From the NCBI GenBank assembly GCA_019237945.1, contig JAFAOG010000517.1:1-33376 (forward strand): 33,376 nucleotides of DNA, read 5' to 3'. The notes under the pieces are model-generated. The model ran no database searches. It had not been told where the DNA came from and saw nothing but the letters and a program-made list of their open reading frames with translations. Numbering within the stretch: position 1 is the first letter of the stretch; each line of letters starts with the position of its first letter. The position numbers were made by a program, and so were the translations under genes. The stretch is from Deltaproteobacteria bacterium (GTDB taxonomy: Bacteria > Myxococcota_A > Polyangia > Haliangiales > Haliangiaceae). Positions 22,403-31,289 of the stretch are shown here, piece by piece.

Positions 22403-23764
22403 ATGCAGCTGCCGCCCGGTCCGGAGACGCCGCGCCTCTACAACATGGTGCGCTGGATCGCGAGGCCGCTGCCGTGGCTCGACGAGCTGCGCGCGCAGTT
22501 CGGCAACGCGTTCACGCTGCAGCTGCCGCGTGCGGGCGTGCCGATCGTGATCTTCTCCGAGCCGAGCGCGGTGCGCGATCTGTGGACCGGCGATCCCGAC
22601 ACGCTGCACGCGGGCGAGGCGAACATCATCCTCAAGTCCGTGCTCGGCAAGGACTCGCTGCTCGTGCTCGACGGCGATCGTCACCTGCGCGAGCGCCGGC
22701 TGATGCTGCCGCCGTTCCACGGCGATCGCATGCGCGCGTACGGCGACACGATGCGCGAGGTCACGGCCGACGAGGTCGCGCGCTGGCCCGCGGGCCGGCC
22801 GTTCTCGCTGCACGAGTCGACGCAGGCGATCACGCTCGACGTGATCATGCGCACCGTGTTCGGCGTCGGCTCGGCGGATCCGCGCATGCGGCCGCTGCGC
22901 GATGCGCTCGTGAAGTGGACGACGCTCGGCACGTCGCGGCTCGGCACGGCCGTGCTGCTGATGACGCCGCCCGAGTACGCCGACAACATCCGCCAGGCGA
23001 CGCAGCGCGGCCTCGGCCGCATCCTGCCATGGGCGAAGCTCGTGCGCGCGCAGCTCGAGGTCGATCGGCTGATCCGCGACCTGATCACGGCGCGCCGCCG
23101 CGAAGGCGCAACAGGCCGCGAGGACATCCTGTCGATGCTGCTCGAGGCGCGCGACGAAGCGGGCGCTCCGATGACCGACGACCAGCTGCGCGACGAGATG
23201 CTCACGCTGCTCGTCGCCGGCCACGAGACCACCGCAACCGCGCTCGCCTGGACCGTGCACCATCTGCTCGAGCATCCCGAGTGGCACGACCGGATCCGCG
23301 CCGAGGTGCGCGAGGTCGGCACGCAGGAGCTCGACAAGCTCGTGCTCCTCGACGCCGCGATCAAGGAGACGCTGCGCCTGACGCCGATCCTGCCGATGGT
23401 CGGCCGCGTGCTCGCGAAGCCGGCAACGATCGGTGGCATCGCGATGCCGCGCGGCTCGGTCGCGCTCGCGTGCATCTACCTCGTGCATCGCCGTCCCGAC
23501 CTGTGGCCGGATCCGCTGCGCTTCGATCCGAACCGGTTCGTCGGCAAAAAGGCCGATCCGACGACGTACTTCCCGTTCGGCGGCGGCGTGCGGCGCTGTC
23601 TCGGGATGGCATTCGCGAGCTACGAGATGAAGATCGTGCTCGCGACGATCCTCGCGAAGGTCGACCTCGCGAATGCGCCCGGCAAGAAGATCAAGCTCGT
23701 GCGGCGCGGCATCACGTTCGCGCCGTCGGGCGGCATGCCGGTGATGCTGGCGCGCCGCTACTGA
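22403..23764 (+). CDS. Cytochrome P450, CYP110-like
   Basis: The protein has 453 residues. Diagnostic P450 motifs are all present: I-helix AGHETT (272-277), K-helix ExxR in KETLR (Glu322, Arg325), the PERF-type segment FDPNRF, and the haem-binding loop [12 protein letters not shown] with Cys399. The N-terminus [15 protein letters not shown] has no membrane anchor, as is usual for bacterial class P450s, and resembles the CYP110 group that hydroxylates fatty acids or terpenoids. The substrate is unknown. It follows the receptor gene by nine bases, so it belongs to the same transcription unit. Its last seven bases overlap the convergent ATPase gene. Confidence 0.95.
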   Translation: MQLPPGPETPRLYNMVRWIARPLPWLDELRAQFGNAFTLQLPRAGVPIVIFSEPSAVRDLWTGDPDTLHAGEANIILKSVLGKDSLLVLDGDRHLRERRLMLPPFHGDRMRAYGDTMREVTADEVARWPAGRPFSLHESTQAITLDVIMRTVFGVGSADPRMRPLRDALVKWTTLGTSRLGTAVLLMTPPEYADNIRQATQRGLGRILPWAKLVRAQLEVDRLIRDLITARRREGATGREDILSMLLEARDEAGAPMTDDQLRDEMLTLLVAGHETTATALAWTVHHLLEHPEWHDRIRAEVREVGTQELDKLVLLDAAIKETLRLTPILPMVGRVLAKPATIGGIAMPRGSVALACIYLVHRRPDLWPDPLRFDPNRFVGKKADPTTYFPFGGGVRRCLGMAFASYEMKIVLATILAKVDLANAPGKKIKLVRRGITFAPSGGMPVMLARRY

Positions 23765-24642
23765 ACGAGCACGGTGCCGACGACCTTCTGCGCACCGATC
23801 TGCTCGATCGCCTTGCGCAGGTCGCGCGTGGTCGTGCGGCGCGCGTGGACGGCGAGCACGACGGCATCGGCCGCGTCGGCCATCAGGTTCACGTCCGCCG
23901 AGCCAAGCACGGGCGGCGCATCGACCACGATGTGCTCGTAGCCGGCAGTGCGCAGGCGCTCCATCGCGATCGCGAACGCGGGGGCGTCGAGGAGCTGCGA
24001 CTTGTCGATCTTCGGCGAGACCGCCGCGACGTGCAGCCACAGCTGCGGAATCTCGACGAGCGACCACGGCAGCATCGGCTGGTGGCGGTGCGCGGCGAGC
24101 TGCTCGGCGAAGCACCACGGCGGCACGAGCCGGAACGCGGTCGCGAGCTGCGGGCGGCGCACGTGCGTCTCGGCGAGCAGGACCTTGGCGCGGCCGCACT
24201 CCGCGAGCGCGAGCGCGAGGTTCATCGCGACGGTCGTCTTGCCGTCGCCGTGCTGCGGAGACGAGACGATGACGACCTGCGGGCGGCCGAGCTCGAGCAG
24301 ATGGTGCCGCAGCACGCGGAACGCGGCGGCGCGCTCGGAGTCGGGGTCGCTCGCGATCACGAGCCGGTGATCGAGGACGTCTTCCTGCGGAAGCGCGTGC
24401 TGCGTCAGCCCGATCTCGGGCGGCGGGCCAGCGGGGGAGGGCCGCGGCGTCGCGACGGCGGACGGCTTGCTGAACACCGCGCCGGCGAGCGCCGGATCGA
24501 CGCGCGCGAGCGGGTTATCGACGCGCGTCTGCGCCGGATCGTCCATCGCGATCATCGGCTGCGTGACGAGCGGCAGTGGCGCGCCGCGGGCCGCGGGCAC
24601 GTTGGGGTTGTCACCGAACCGGCCGGTGATGCGCTTCGTCAT
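23758..24642 (-). CDS. Stand-alone BY-kinase-like (CpsD/Wzc C-domain) ATPase with altered Walker A'
   Basis: The protein has 294 residues. An ~95-residue Pro-rich N-terminal extension precedes the conserved [13 protein letters not shown] helix. Walker A is [11 protein letters not shown] (Lys135). Walker B is IVVDAPPV (Asp241). The Walker A' element, usually [hydrophobic]DxDxR in bacterial tyrosine kinases, reads [10 protein letters not shown] (Glu158 and His160 in place of the two Asp), which may reduce or abolish kinase activity. The C-terminus ends at GTVLVQ with no Tyr cluster, the usual autophosphorylation target. It likely acts as a nucleotide-dependent partner of the Wzz-like proteins upstream and controls polymer length or export. 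Its ATG overlaps the preceding stop as ATGA (24639-24642). Confidence 0.85.
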   Translation of the reverse strand: MTKRITGRFGDNPNVPAARGAPLPLVTQPMIAMDDPAQTRVDNPLARVDPALAGAVFSKPSAVATPRPSPAGPPPEIGLTQHALPQEDVLDHRLVIASDPDSERAAAFRVLRHHLLELGRPQVVIVSSPQHGDGKTTVAMNLALALAECGRAKVLLAETHVRRPQLATAFRLVPPWCFAEQLAAHRHQPMLPWSLVEIPQLWLHVAAVSPKIDKSQLLDAPAFAIAMERLRTAGYEHIVVDAPPVLGSADVNLMADAADAVVLAVHARRTTTRDLRKAIEQIGAQKVVGTVLVQ

Positions 24643-26117
24643 GCGGCTTCCTTCATGGGCTTGCGGTGGTGATCCTCGGGCACGGGAATCACGGCGAGCA
24701 CGGGAATGCCGAGCTGATCGATGTCGGCGCGGCGATACAGGCGGTCGTCGATCACGGCGAGCCCGATCGCGAGCGCGATGCCGAGCGACAGGAACAGCAC
24801 CATACCGGCGAGCAGGAAGATCGTCTTGCCCGGGCCGCTGGGGCGCACCGGCTTGTTCGCGGGGTCGATGATGTTGAGGCGGCCCTGCTCCTTGAGCTTC
24901 TGATCGGAGTCGAGCTGCGCGCGGCGGGCGCTCTCGGCGGCGCCTTCGCTCGCATCGCGCGCTTCATCGACGTCGTGCTTGAGCTTGGCGTAATCCGCTT
25001 CGAGGTCGACGAGGCGCTTCGCGCTCGCATCGAGAGCCGCCGTGTCGCCCTTGCCGCGCTTCTGCTCGTCGGCGATCTGCGCGTCGAGGTCGGAGAGCTG
25101 CTTCTGCAGCTTCGAGCGATCGGCGGGCGTCGCCGGTGCGATCGCGGCCTCGGTATCGGGCGGCACGCTCGCCTGCGCGTGGCGAAGCTTCTGCTGCGCG
25201 GCGGCGACCTTCTGCTGAGCGGCGATCACCGTCGGGTGCTTGTCGGTGTACTTGCTGAGCGCATCCTCGAGCTCGCGCTGCGCCGAATTGAGCTCGCGCT
25301 GCGCATCGTTGACCGCGGCGTCGGCGGCGATCTTCTCGGGCGACGGCGGCGTCGGGATGCGCACGGGCGGCGCATCGGGCGGCGCGTCGAGGCGGGCCTG
25401 GATGCGGGCGCGCTGGCGCTCGAGCGCGTCGAGGCGCGGGTTCGTCGACGTCGGACGCTGCCGCGCGCGCACGGCCGCACCTTCGCCGCCGTTCTGGCCG
25501 CCGGTCTCCTGCGCGAACTCGGGGTGCGCGACGAGGAAGCCGGCGAACGCTTGCTGCGCCTTGCCGAGCTGCTCGTCGGCGGCGGTCTTGCGCTGCATCG
25601 CGAACCCGACGGTCGCCTGCGCCGACTGGTTCTGGACCTCGATGTCCTTCTCCTGCAGCAGCTTCGTCAGGCGCAGGTTCACGGCCTGCGCGCGCTCGGC
25701 ATTGCTGTCGGTGTAGAGGATGTGGAACGTCGTGCCGGTCGCCGTGAACTTGATCTGCGCGCGCAGCTTGTCGACGGCGATCTCGGGGTCCTTCTCCTTG
25801 GGGAACGGATCGAGCTTCGGATCCGCGACAACCTTCGCGAGCTGGACGCGCGCGAGCAGCAGCTCGCGATAGTGCTCGCCGATGTTGCGATCGACCTCGA
25901 TCTGGCGGTTCGTCAGGACGTTCGTCTTGATCTGCTCGCCGTAGCTGAGCACCGCTTCGCTCTGGAACTGGCGCGGCCGCGTCAGCGCGAACACCAGCGA
26001 CAGCGCGCCGCCGACAACCGCGAACACGGCGACAAGCCACCAGTATCTCAGCGTCTTGCGGCCGAGATCGACCAGGCGTTGCAGCCTGTCGCGTGGGGTT
26101 ACCGTGGAGATCGCCAT
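24639..26117 (-). CDS. Polysaccharide co-polymerase, GumC/Wzc-type without kinase domain
   Basis: The protein has 492 residues. TM1 is at ~26-47 ([20 protein letters not shown]). A Wzz domain follows, then a long periplasmic coiled-coil (~150-410), Gln/Lys/Ala-rich with a Pro-rich insert ([17 protein letters not shown]). The Pro-rich hinge [17 protein letters not shown] and TM2 (432-456) complete the Wzz architecture. The short cytoplasmic tail ([16 protein letters not shown]) is the adaptor segment that contacts the cognate ATPase in split systems. The role is chain-length control and periplasmic bridging of polysaccharide export. The ATG lies 19 bases inside the upstream Wzz-like gene. Confidence 0.92.
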   Translation of the reverse strand: MAISTVTPRDRLQRLVDLGRKTLRYWWLVAVFAVVGGALSLVFALTRPRQFQSEAVLSYGEQIKTNVLTNRQIEVDRNIGEHYRELLLARVQLAKVVADPKLDPFPKEKDPEIAVDKLRAQIKFTATGTTFHILYTDSNAERAQAVNLRLTKLLQEKDIEVQNQSAQATVGFAMQRKTAADEQLGKAQQAFAGFLVAHPEFAQETGGQNGGEGAAVRARQRPTSTNPRLDALERQRARIQARLDAPPDAPPVRIPTPPSPEKIAADAAVNDAQRELNSAQRELEDALSKYTDKHPTVIAAQQKVAAAQQKLRHAQASVPPDTEAAIAPATPADRSKLQKQLSDLDAQIADEQKRGKGDTAALDASAKRLVDLEADYAKLKHDVDEARDASEGAAESARRAQLDSDQKLKEQGRLNIIDPANKPVRPSGPGKTIFLLAGMVLFLSLGIALAIGLAVIDDRLYRRADIDQLGIPVLAVIPVPEDHHRKPMKEAA

Positions 26118-27199
26118 CGGAGGAACGATGGTACACGACGTCGCAGGGCGCCACGTGCCGCGAGGGATCCAACGCCGTCGCCTGGGAATCCAGGCACATG
26201 GCCAAGGATCGGAAGTCCTAATCGCTCGACGTCGTCGGTGTCGTGCACGCGGGAGTCAAACGCGCCGACGAGCAGCGCCGACCCGATCAGCGAGCCGATC
26301 CCGATCACGACGCCGATCAAGATCATGACGAACCCGTGCGACTCGGGGCGCTCGGGCCGGTGCTCCTCGACGATGTTCAGCGACACGTCGAGCCCGTTTG
26401 CCGCGATGCCGACATCGGCGCTCTTCACGACGCTCTCGATCTCGAGATCGAGCGCTTTGGCCTGGCGCTCGAGCGCATCGCCTTCGAGGTCGAGCGCCTC
26501 CGCGATCGCCTTCTGGCCCTTCGCGACCGCGCGGTCGTGCTCGACCTGCTTCTTCGCCTGCTCGCGCCGCACGTCGCCGAGCTGCCGCGCCAGGTCCTCG
26601 TGCATCGCCGCGAGCTGCCGCGCCATCCCCGCGGCCTGGTCCTGCCGGCGCTCCGCGGCGCTCTGCACGACGGTCTGCGCGAGGTCGCGCGCGACTTCGA
26701 GCGCGAGATCCGGATCGGTATCGCCGTACGTGATGCCGATGCGCGCGGATCGGTTCCCCTGGTCGTCATCGACGAGGAACGAGTTGTGCCAGATCGCGAT
26801 CTCCATGTTCGAGCGCAGCTCGTCGATTGCGAAGTCCATGCCGAGCTTCTTGCGCAGCCGGAACAGATCGCGCCGCTCGACGATGCCCTCGAGCTTGCTG
26901 CGCGGCATGAGATCCGCGCCGATGTAGTCGCGCAGGTGGTCGACGGGGATCCCGATGTCGCGGCGGTCGGAGGACAGCGTACCTTCGGAGAGCGCGAGCA
27001 CGATCTCGGCCTCGACGATTCGCTTCTTCGTCGCGACCTTGTACGTGATAGCGGTCGTCAGCAGCGCGGCGAGCAGCAGCACGGGCACCGGTCGAACCAG
27101 CGTCCGTCGCTTGATCCGCTGGAGCTCGGCGACCATCGTCGCGCGCGTCGACTCCTCGGACTCGTACCACTCGTCGTTGTTGTCGAGCCGCAAGGCCAT
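26099..27199 (-). CDS. Second Wzz-like chain-length determinant
   Basis: The protein has 366 residues from ATG 27199; a longer version from further upstream would add a basic leader. TM1 is at ~37-56 (PVPVLLLAALLTTAITY) and TM2 at ~290-314 (VMILIGVVIGIGSLIGSALLV). Between them lies a periplasmic region with a coiled-coil (~180-265). The cytoplasmic tail VERLGLPILGHVPGFPGD resembles the LG(I/L)PVL segment of Wzc adaptors, and the last ~20 residues are very basic ([14 protein letters not shown]). It is shorter and more divergent than the 492-residue partner. Two co-polymerases with one ATPase suggests a hetero-oligomeric export complex or two alternate complexes. It lies 66 bp downstream of the phosphoglycosyl transferase and overlaps the next gene by 19 bases. 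Confidence 0.82.
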   Translation of the reverse strand: MALRLDNNDEWYESEESTRATMVAELQRIKRRTLVRPVPVLLLAALLTTAITYKVATKKRIVEAEIVLALSEGTLSSDRRDIGIPVDHLRDYIGADLMPRSKLEGIVERRDLFRLRKKLGMDFAIDELRSNMEIAIWHNSFLVDDDQGNRSARIGITYGDTDPDLALEVARDLAQTVVQSAAERRQDQAAGMARQLAAMHEDLARQLGDVRREQAKKQVEHDRAVAKGQKAIAEALDLEGDALERQAKALDLEIESVVKSADVGIAANGLDVSLNIVEEHRPERPESHGFVMILIGVVIGIGSLIGSALLVGAFDSRVHDTDDVERLGLPILGHVPGFPGDGVGSLAARGALRRRVPSFLRWRSPR

Positions 27200-27265
27200 C
27201 GCGGTCCCACGAACGTAGCATCGCCGGCCGCGGCGCAACACCGCGCGCGGGCGCGCACTGTGGCG

Positions 27266-28000
<735 letters not shown>

Positions 28001-28012
28001 GACCGTGTGTAC

Positions 28013-28032
28013 CACGCACGCGAACGTGCGTG
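28013..28032. promoter_or_regulatory. Perfect 8-bp inverted repeat in the divergent intergenic region
   Basis: CACGCACG (28013-28020) and CGTGCGTG (28025-28032) are exact reverse complements around a CGAA loop. They lie in the 44-bp gap between the phosphoglycosyl transferase start (28000, minus) and the anti-sigma-like gene start (28045, plus). The element may be an operator controlling both directions, or an RNA hairpin in either 5' leader. A -10-like TATGTT follows at 28033-28038. Confidence 0.45.
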
Positions 28033-28044
28033 TATGTTGTAGCC

Positions 28045-28530
28045 ATGGCCGCCCCGATCCGGCTGACCGTGCCCGGCACGCTCCGCTACCGCGGCATCGC
28101 GGTACGGCTCGTTGCCGAAGCGGCCCGACTCGTTTCGGCGAGCGCTCAGCGAGATCCGACCGACCTGCTCGACAACGATGTGCGCGACCCGTTCGATACC
28201 GCCGTCGTCTCGGCGTTCGCCGAGATCTTCAACAACGTCGCGATCCACGCCTATCAACGCAAAGGCGGCGGCCTGATCGAGATCGCGATCACTCCGAGCG
28301 ATCGCGACCTCGTGATCGAGGTCAAGGACACCGGGCGCCCGTTCGATATCGACGAGGTCGCACCGCTCCCCACCGAGCTCGACGAAGCTTCCCTACCCGA
28401 GGGCGGGATGGGCATTCACATCGCGAAGACCATGCTCGACGAGATGACGTACGAACCTGGACCCCCCAACCTCTGGCGTCTCTGCAAGCGTTTGCCCGCG
28501 GCCCGCGCCGTCGCTTCCGGGAGGAGCTGA
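28045..28530 (+). CDS. RsbW-like anti-sigma factor / HATPase_c serine kinase
   Basis: The protein has 161 residues. It has a GHKL ATP-binding fold: N-box EIFNNVAIHAY (Glu60, Asn64), G1 motif VKDTGRPFD (Asp95) and G2 motif GGMGIHIAK (residues 120-128). This set is typical of RsbW/SpoIIAB-type proteins, which bind a sigma factor or phosphorylate an STAS-domain antagonist. The N-terminal ~45 residues contain a short leader rather than a PAS or receiver domain. The directly adjacent downstream gene encodes an STAS protein, so the two form a partner-switch pair. No sigma factor gene is present in this window. A GTG at 28030 is an alternative start. Confidence 0.9.
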   Translation: MAAPIRLTVPGTLRYRGIAVRLVAEAARLVSASAQRDPTDLLDNDVRDPFDTAVVSAFAEIFNNVAIHAYQRKGGGLIEIAITPSDRDLVIEVKDTGRPFDIDEVAPLPTELDEASLPEGGMGIHIAKTMLDEMTYEPGPPNLWRLCKRLPAARAVASGRS

Positions 28531-28839
28531 ATGCCGTCACCAGCCTTCGACATCCAGCGCACCCCCGACGAGACGAAGGTCTCGGTCCGAGGCTCGCTCG
28601 ACATCAACACCGCCCCCCAGCTCGGCGAAGAGATCGATCGCCTGCTCGCGTCCAAGCCCGCCCACGTGCAAGTCGACCTCTCGGGCCTCGACCTCATCGA
28701 CAGCTCCGGCGTCGCCGCGCTCGTCAAGCTCTACAAGGGCGTCCGCTCCGGCGGCGGCTCGATCACGATCGCAGGCGCCCGCGATCAACCGCTCGCGATC
28801 TTCAAGCTCCTGCGCATGGACAAGGTCTTCAACCTCTAG
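28531..28839 (+). CDS. RsbV/SpoIIAA-like anti-sigma factor antagonist (STAS)
   Basis: The protein has 102 residues, a single STAS domain of the usual length. VDLSGLDLIDSSGVAALV is the conserved strand-helix junction; Ser58 or Ser59 is where the partner kinase phosphorylates family members. A GGGAGGAG ribosome site lies at the end of the upstream gene, and the ATG immediately follows its TGA. Unphosphorylated, such proteins release a sigma factor or other target from RsbW-type proteins. The clustering with polysaccharide genes suggests control of polymer synthesis or surface behaviour, which is inference. Confidence 0.93.
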   Translation: MPSPAFDIQRTPDETKVSVRGSLDINTAPQLGEEIDRLLASKPAHVQVDLSGLDLIDSSGVAALVKLYKGVRSGGGSITIAGARDQPLAIFKLLRMDKVFNL

Positions 28840-30023
28840 TGTCGCTGCGCGTCCTCGCGATCACGAAAATCTTCCCGAACGCCGCCGAGCCGCTCTCGGC
28901 CCCGTTCAACCGCCAGCAGTTCGCTGCGCTCGGCAATCACTGTGACCTCACGGTCATGGCGACGATCCCGTGGTTCCCGGGCGCCGGCCTCCTCTCGCGC
29001 TGGTCCTCCGCCGGCCGCCTCGCCCACGTCCCGCGCCGCGAGCAAATCGCCGGCCTCGACGTCACGCACCCACGCACGCTCTTCTTCCCGCGCCTCGCGC
29101 ACGCGGCCTGGGGCCCCCTGTACGCCGCATCGATCGCACCGGCGGTCGCGCCCTATCGCGGCAAGGTCGACGTCGTCCTCGGCTCCTGGGCCTACCCCGA
29201 CGGCTTCGCCGCGATCGTCGCCGCGCGCCTCCTGAACGTCCCCGCCGTGGTCAAGCTGCACGGCTCCGACATCAACAGCATCGCCAAGCTCCCCGGCCCA
29301 CGCCGCCTCCTCGCGTGGGCGCTCCCCCGCGCGGCCCGCGTCGTCGCCGTCTCCAAACCGCTGGCCGAAGAAGCGGCCGCCCTCGGCGTCCCGCGCGACC
29401 GCCTCGCGATCGTGATGAACGGCGTCGACAGCACGCTCTTCCACCCACGCGATCGCGCCGCCGCGCGCGCCGCCCTCGGCCTCCCGGCCGGCCCGCTCGC
29501 CGTCTACGTCGGCAACCTCAAGCCGGAAAAAGGCACGCTCGACCTCTGCGCCGCCTGGCCAACGGTCGTCCGCCACGTCCCCAACGCCACGCTCGCGATC
29601 GTCGGCGGCGGCCCGCTGCGCGCCGAGGTCGAAGCCCAGACCGCGCCGCTCGGCGATCGCGTGCGCGTCGTCGGCCCGCAACCGCTCGAACAGATCCCGA
29701 CGTGGATGGCGGCCGCCGACCTCCTCGTCCTCCCTTCCCACACCGAAGGCACGCCCAACGTCGTACTCGAAGCGCTCGCGAGCGGTCGCCGCGTCGTCGC
29801 AACGTCGGTCGGCGGCGTCCCCGACCTCATCACCGACCGCACGCTCGGTCAGCTCGTCCCGCCAAAAAACCCGGACGCCCTCGCCGATGCCCTCGTCCTC
29901 GCGCTCCGCCACCCGTACGATCCGGCGGAGGTTGCCCGCCTGGGCGCGCGAGGCGGCTGGGCCGCATCCGCCGCCGCGCTGCACGACGTGCTGAAAGCCG
30001 CCGCCGCCGCCGCCTCGGCCTGA
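28839..30023 (+). CDS. GT4-family glycosyltransferase
   Basis: The protein has 394 residues. The GTG start overlaps the preceding TAG by one base. The N-terminal acceptor half reads LRVLAITKIFPNAAEPLSAP and later VKLHGSDINSIAKLPG. The donor half has AVYVGNLKPEKGTLDL, AIVGGGPLRAEVEAQ and the GT4 EX7E motif in EGTPNVVLEALASG, followed by RRVVATSVGGVPDLI. It resembles EpsF/WcaL-type retaining glycosyltransferases acting on nucleotide sugars at the cytoplasmic face. It is probably co-transcribed with the anti-sigma/STAS pair. The Ala-rich C-terminus is low complexity. Confidence 0.93.
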   Translation: MSLRVLAITKIFPNAAEPLSAPFNRQQFAALGNHCDLTVMATIPWFPGAGLLSRWSSAGRLAHVPRREQIAGLDVTHPRTLFFPRLAHAAWGPLYAASIAPAVAPYRGKVDVVLGSWAYPDGFAAIVAARLLNVPAVVKLHGSDINSIAKLPGPRRLLAWALPRAARVVAVSKPLAEEAAALGVPRDRLAIVMNGVDSTLFHPRDRAAARAALGLPAGPLAVYVGNLKPEKGTLDLCAAWPTVVRHVPNATLAIVGGGPLRAEVEAQTAPLGDRVRVVGPQPLEQIPTWMAAADLLVLPSHTEGTPNVVLEALASGRRVVATSVGGVPDLITDRTLGQLVPPKNPDALADALVLALRHPYDPAEVARLGARGGWAASAAALHDVLKAAAAAASA

Positions 30024-30062
30024 GCGCATCGCGATCGCGCTGCTGCTCCTCGACGCACGGCA

Positions 30063-30246
30063 CGCGCTCTCCGCTCGCGCAGAGCTCTTCGATGGTGCCG
30101 GCGCGCAGCGTGCATCCGCTCTTCGATCGAGCCCGCGCTCTCCCGACCGCTCGCGCTCTCCGCTCGCGCAGAGCGCTTCGATGGCGCCGGCGCGCAGCGT
30201 GCAGCCGCTCTTCGATGGAGCCCGCGCTCTCCCGACCGCTCGCGCT
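30063..30246. repeat. Two copies of an 89-bp tandem repeat containing a hairpin
   Basis: Unit 1 (30063-30151) and unit 2 (30152-30240) differ at only a few positions, and six bases of a third copy follow. Each unit contains GCGCTCT...AGAGCGC (perfect arms in unit 2 at 30153-30159 and 30170-30176; one mismatch in unit 1). Each also contains two internal copies of a CTTCGAT-type motif 34 bases apart. The unit length is not a multiple of three, which argues against a coding repeat. Confidence 0.85.
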
Positions 30247-30462
30247 CGCTCTCTTCTCTCTCTCTTTTTTTAGATCTCCGGAAGGGAGCGCACGCTTGAG
30301 GGTCGGGCGCTGTGGACCCTCTGGGCGGGCGCGATATGGCGACTCGTGCCGGCGCGCGCCCGTCCAGAAGTCCACCAGCGCCACGACATGCTCTGCAGAC
30401 CACCCGCTCGAGCGCCCGGGGTAGTCGCGGACCGATGCACCGCGCTCCGAGGACGATTTCCC

Positions 30463-30490
30463 TTGCGATCTCCGGTTTCAGAATTATTAT
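30463..30490 (+). promoter_or_regulatory. Candidate promoter for the Y1 transposase gene
   Basis: TTGCGA (30463-30468) and TATTAT (30485-30490), 16 bases apart, form a near-consensus sigma-70 pair. They sit in one of the few AT-rich spots of the window. The -10 element lies only 13 bases before the chosen ATG, so the transcript would be nearly leaderless. Confidence 0.35.
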
Positions 30491-30503
30491 CGCCCTAATC
30501 AAG

Positions 30504-31232
30504 ATGCGGCGCGGCAACCACGAGCAGCTCGCCTTCGACCTCCGCCCACGCACGTGGGGCGGCAAGCGCGCGGGCGCCGGCCGCAAGCCCGGCCGCTCAA
30601 GCGATGCGCGGCACCGCAAGCGCCCCGCCGTCCGCCGCTACGAGGTCCAGCACGTCGTGCTGCGCACGCGCAACGACGTCCCGCGCCTGCGCCGCGGCAA
30701 GACGTATCAAGCGATCGCGCGCGCGTTGCGGCGCACGCTCGGCGAGCACGCGTTTCGCGTCTGCCATACGTCGATCCAGCGCAACCACCTCCACTTCCTG
30801 ATCGAGGCGCACGACAAGGCGGCGCTCAGCCACGGCATGCGCTCGCTCGCTATCATGGCGGCCCGCGCGATCAACCGCGTGCTCGGCCGCAGCGGCAAGG
30901 TCTTCGCGTATCGCTACCACGCGACGGCGATCGCGAGCCCTCGGCAGATGCGCAACGCGCTGTCGTACGTGCTCAACAACTGGCGCCGTCACGACGAAGA
31001 CGAGAGCAGCGAGGCGGCGCATCGCGCGGCGCTCGATCCGTACTCGACGGCGCTCGCATTCCGCGGCTGGAAGCAGGGCATGTTCGCGATTCCGGCCGGT
31101 GAGAGGCTGGCGGGCGGAAGGCTCGCGGGCTACGAGCCGCTGCCGGCGGCGACGCCGGAGACATGGCTGCTGCGCGTCGGGTGGGAGAGACACGGCCCGA
31201 TCAGTGCGTACGACGTGCCGCGCCGCTTGTAG
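30504..31232 (+). CDS. Y1 (HUH) transposase, REP-associated tyrosine transposase-like
   Basis: The protein has 242 residues. The HUH motif reads NHLHFLIE (His95, His97), binding the metal for single-strand DNA cleavage. The catalytic Tyr is probably Tyr155 in NALSYVLNNW, at the position of the YI(H)xNP motif of REP-associated enzymes. The N-terminus contains GGKRAGAGRKP, a basic segment common in myxobacterial members, and the C-terminus (TWLLRVGWERHGPI) also fits that family. These enzymes act on hairpin repeats and are usually single-copy and not flanked by IS ends; none are seen here. ATG 30435 is an alternative start. Confidence 0.88.
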   Translation: MRRGNHEQLAFDLRPRTWGGKRAGAGRKPGRSSDARHRKRPAVRRYEVQHVVLRTRNDVPRLRRGKTYQAIARALRRTLGEHAFRVCHTSIQRNHLHFLIEAHDKAALSHGMRSLAIMAARAINRVLGRSGKVFAYRYHATAIASPRQMRNALSYVLNNWRRHDEDESSEAAHRAALDPYSTALAFRGWKQGMFAIPAGERLAGGRLAGYEPLPAATPETWLLRVGWERHGPISAYDVPRRL

Positions 31233-31289
31233 CAGCCCCTTCACGATCTCCTAAACCGACCACCGGAATCGGCATGATGTAGTTCCGAC

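Larger units (their letters stand above)
30024..30503. other. 480-bp gene-free region with repeats upstream of a transposase
   Basis: No coding sequence is supported here. The region holds a short palindrome CGCGATCGCG at 30030-30039, the 89-bp tandem repeat (30063-30240), a pyrimidine-rich tract ending in seven T at 30265-30271, and an AT-rich promoter-like segment at 30463-30490. Open frames on both strands traverse the repeat but have no family resemblance. Confidence 0.7.

Noticed and set aside
30265-30271. Seven-T run as an intrinsic terminator
   Set aside because: No stable GC-rich hairpin directly precedes it; the preceding sequence is the pyrimidine-rich edge of the repeat.
29830-30619. 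Minus-strand frames across the 89-bp repeat as repeat-protein genes
   Set aside because: The 89-bp period shifts frame between copies, and the translations are Arg/Ala-rich with no recognisable fold.
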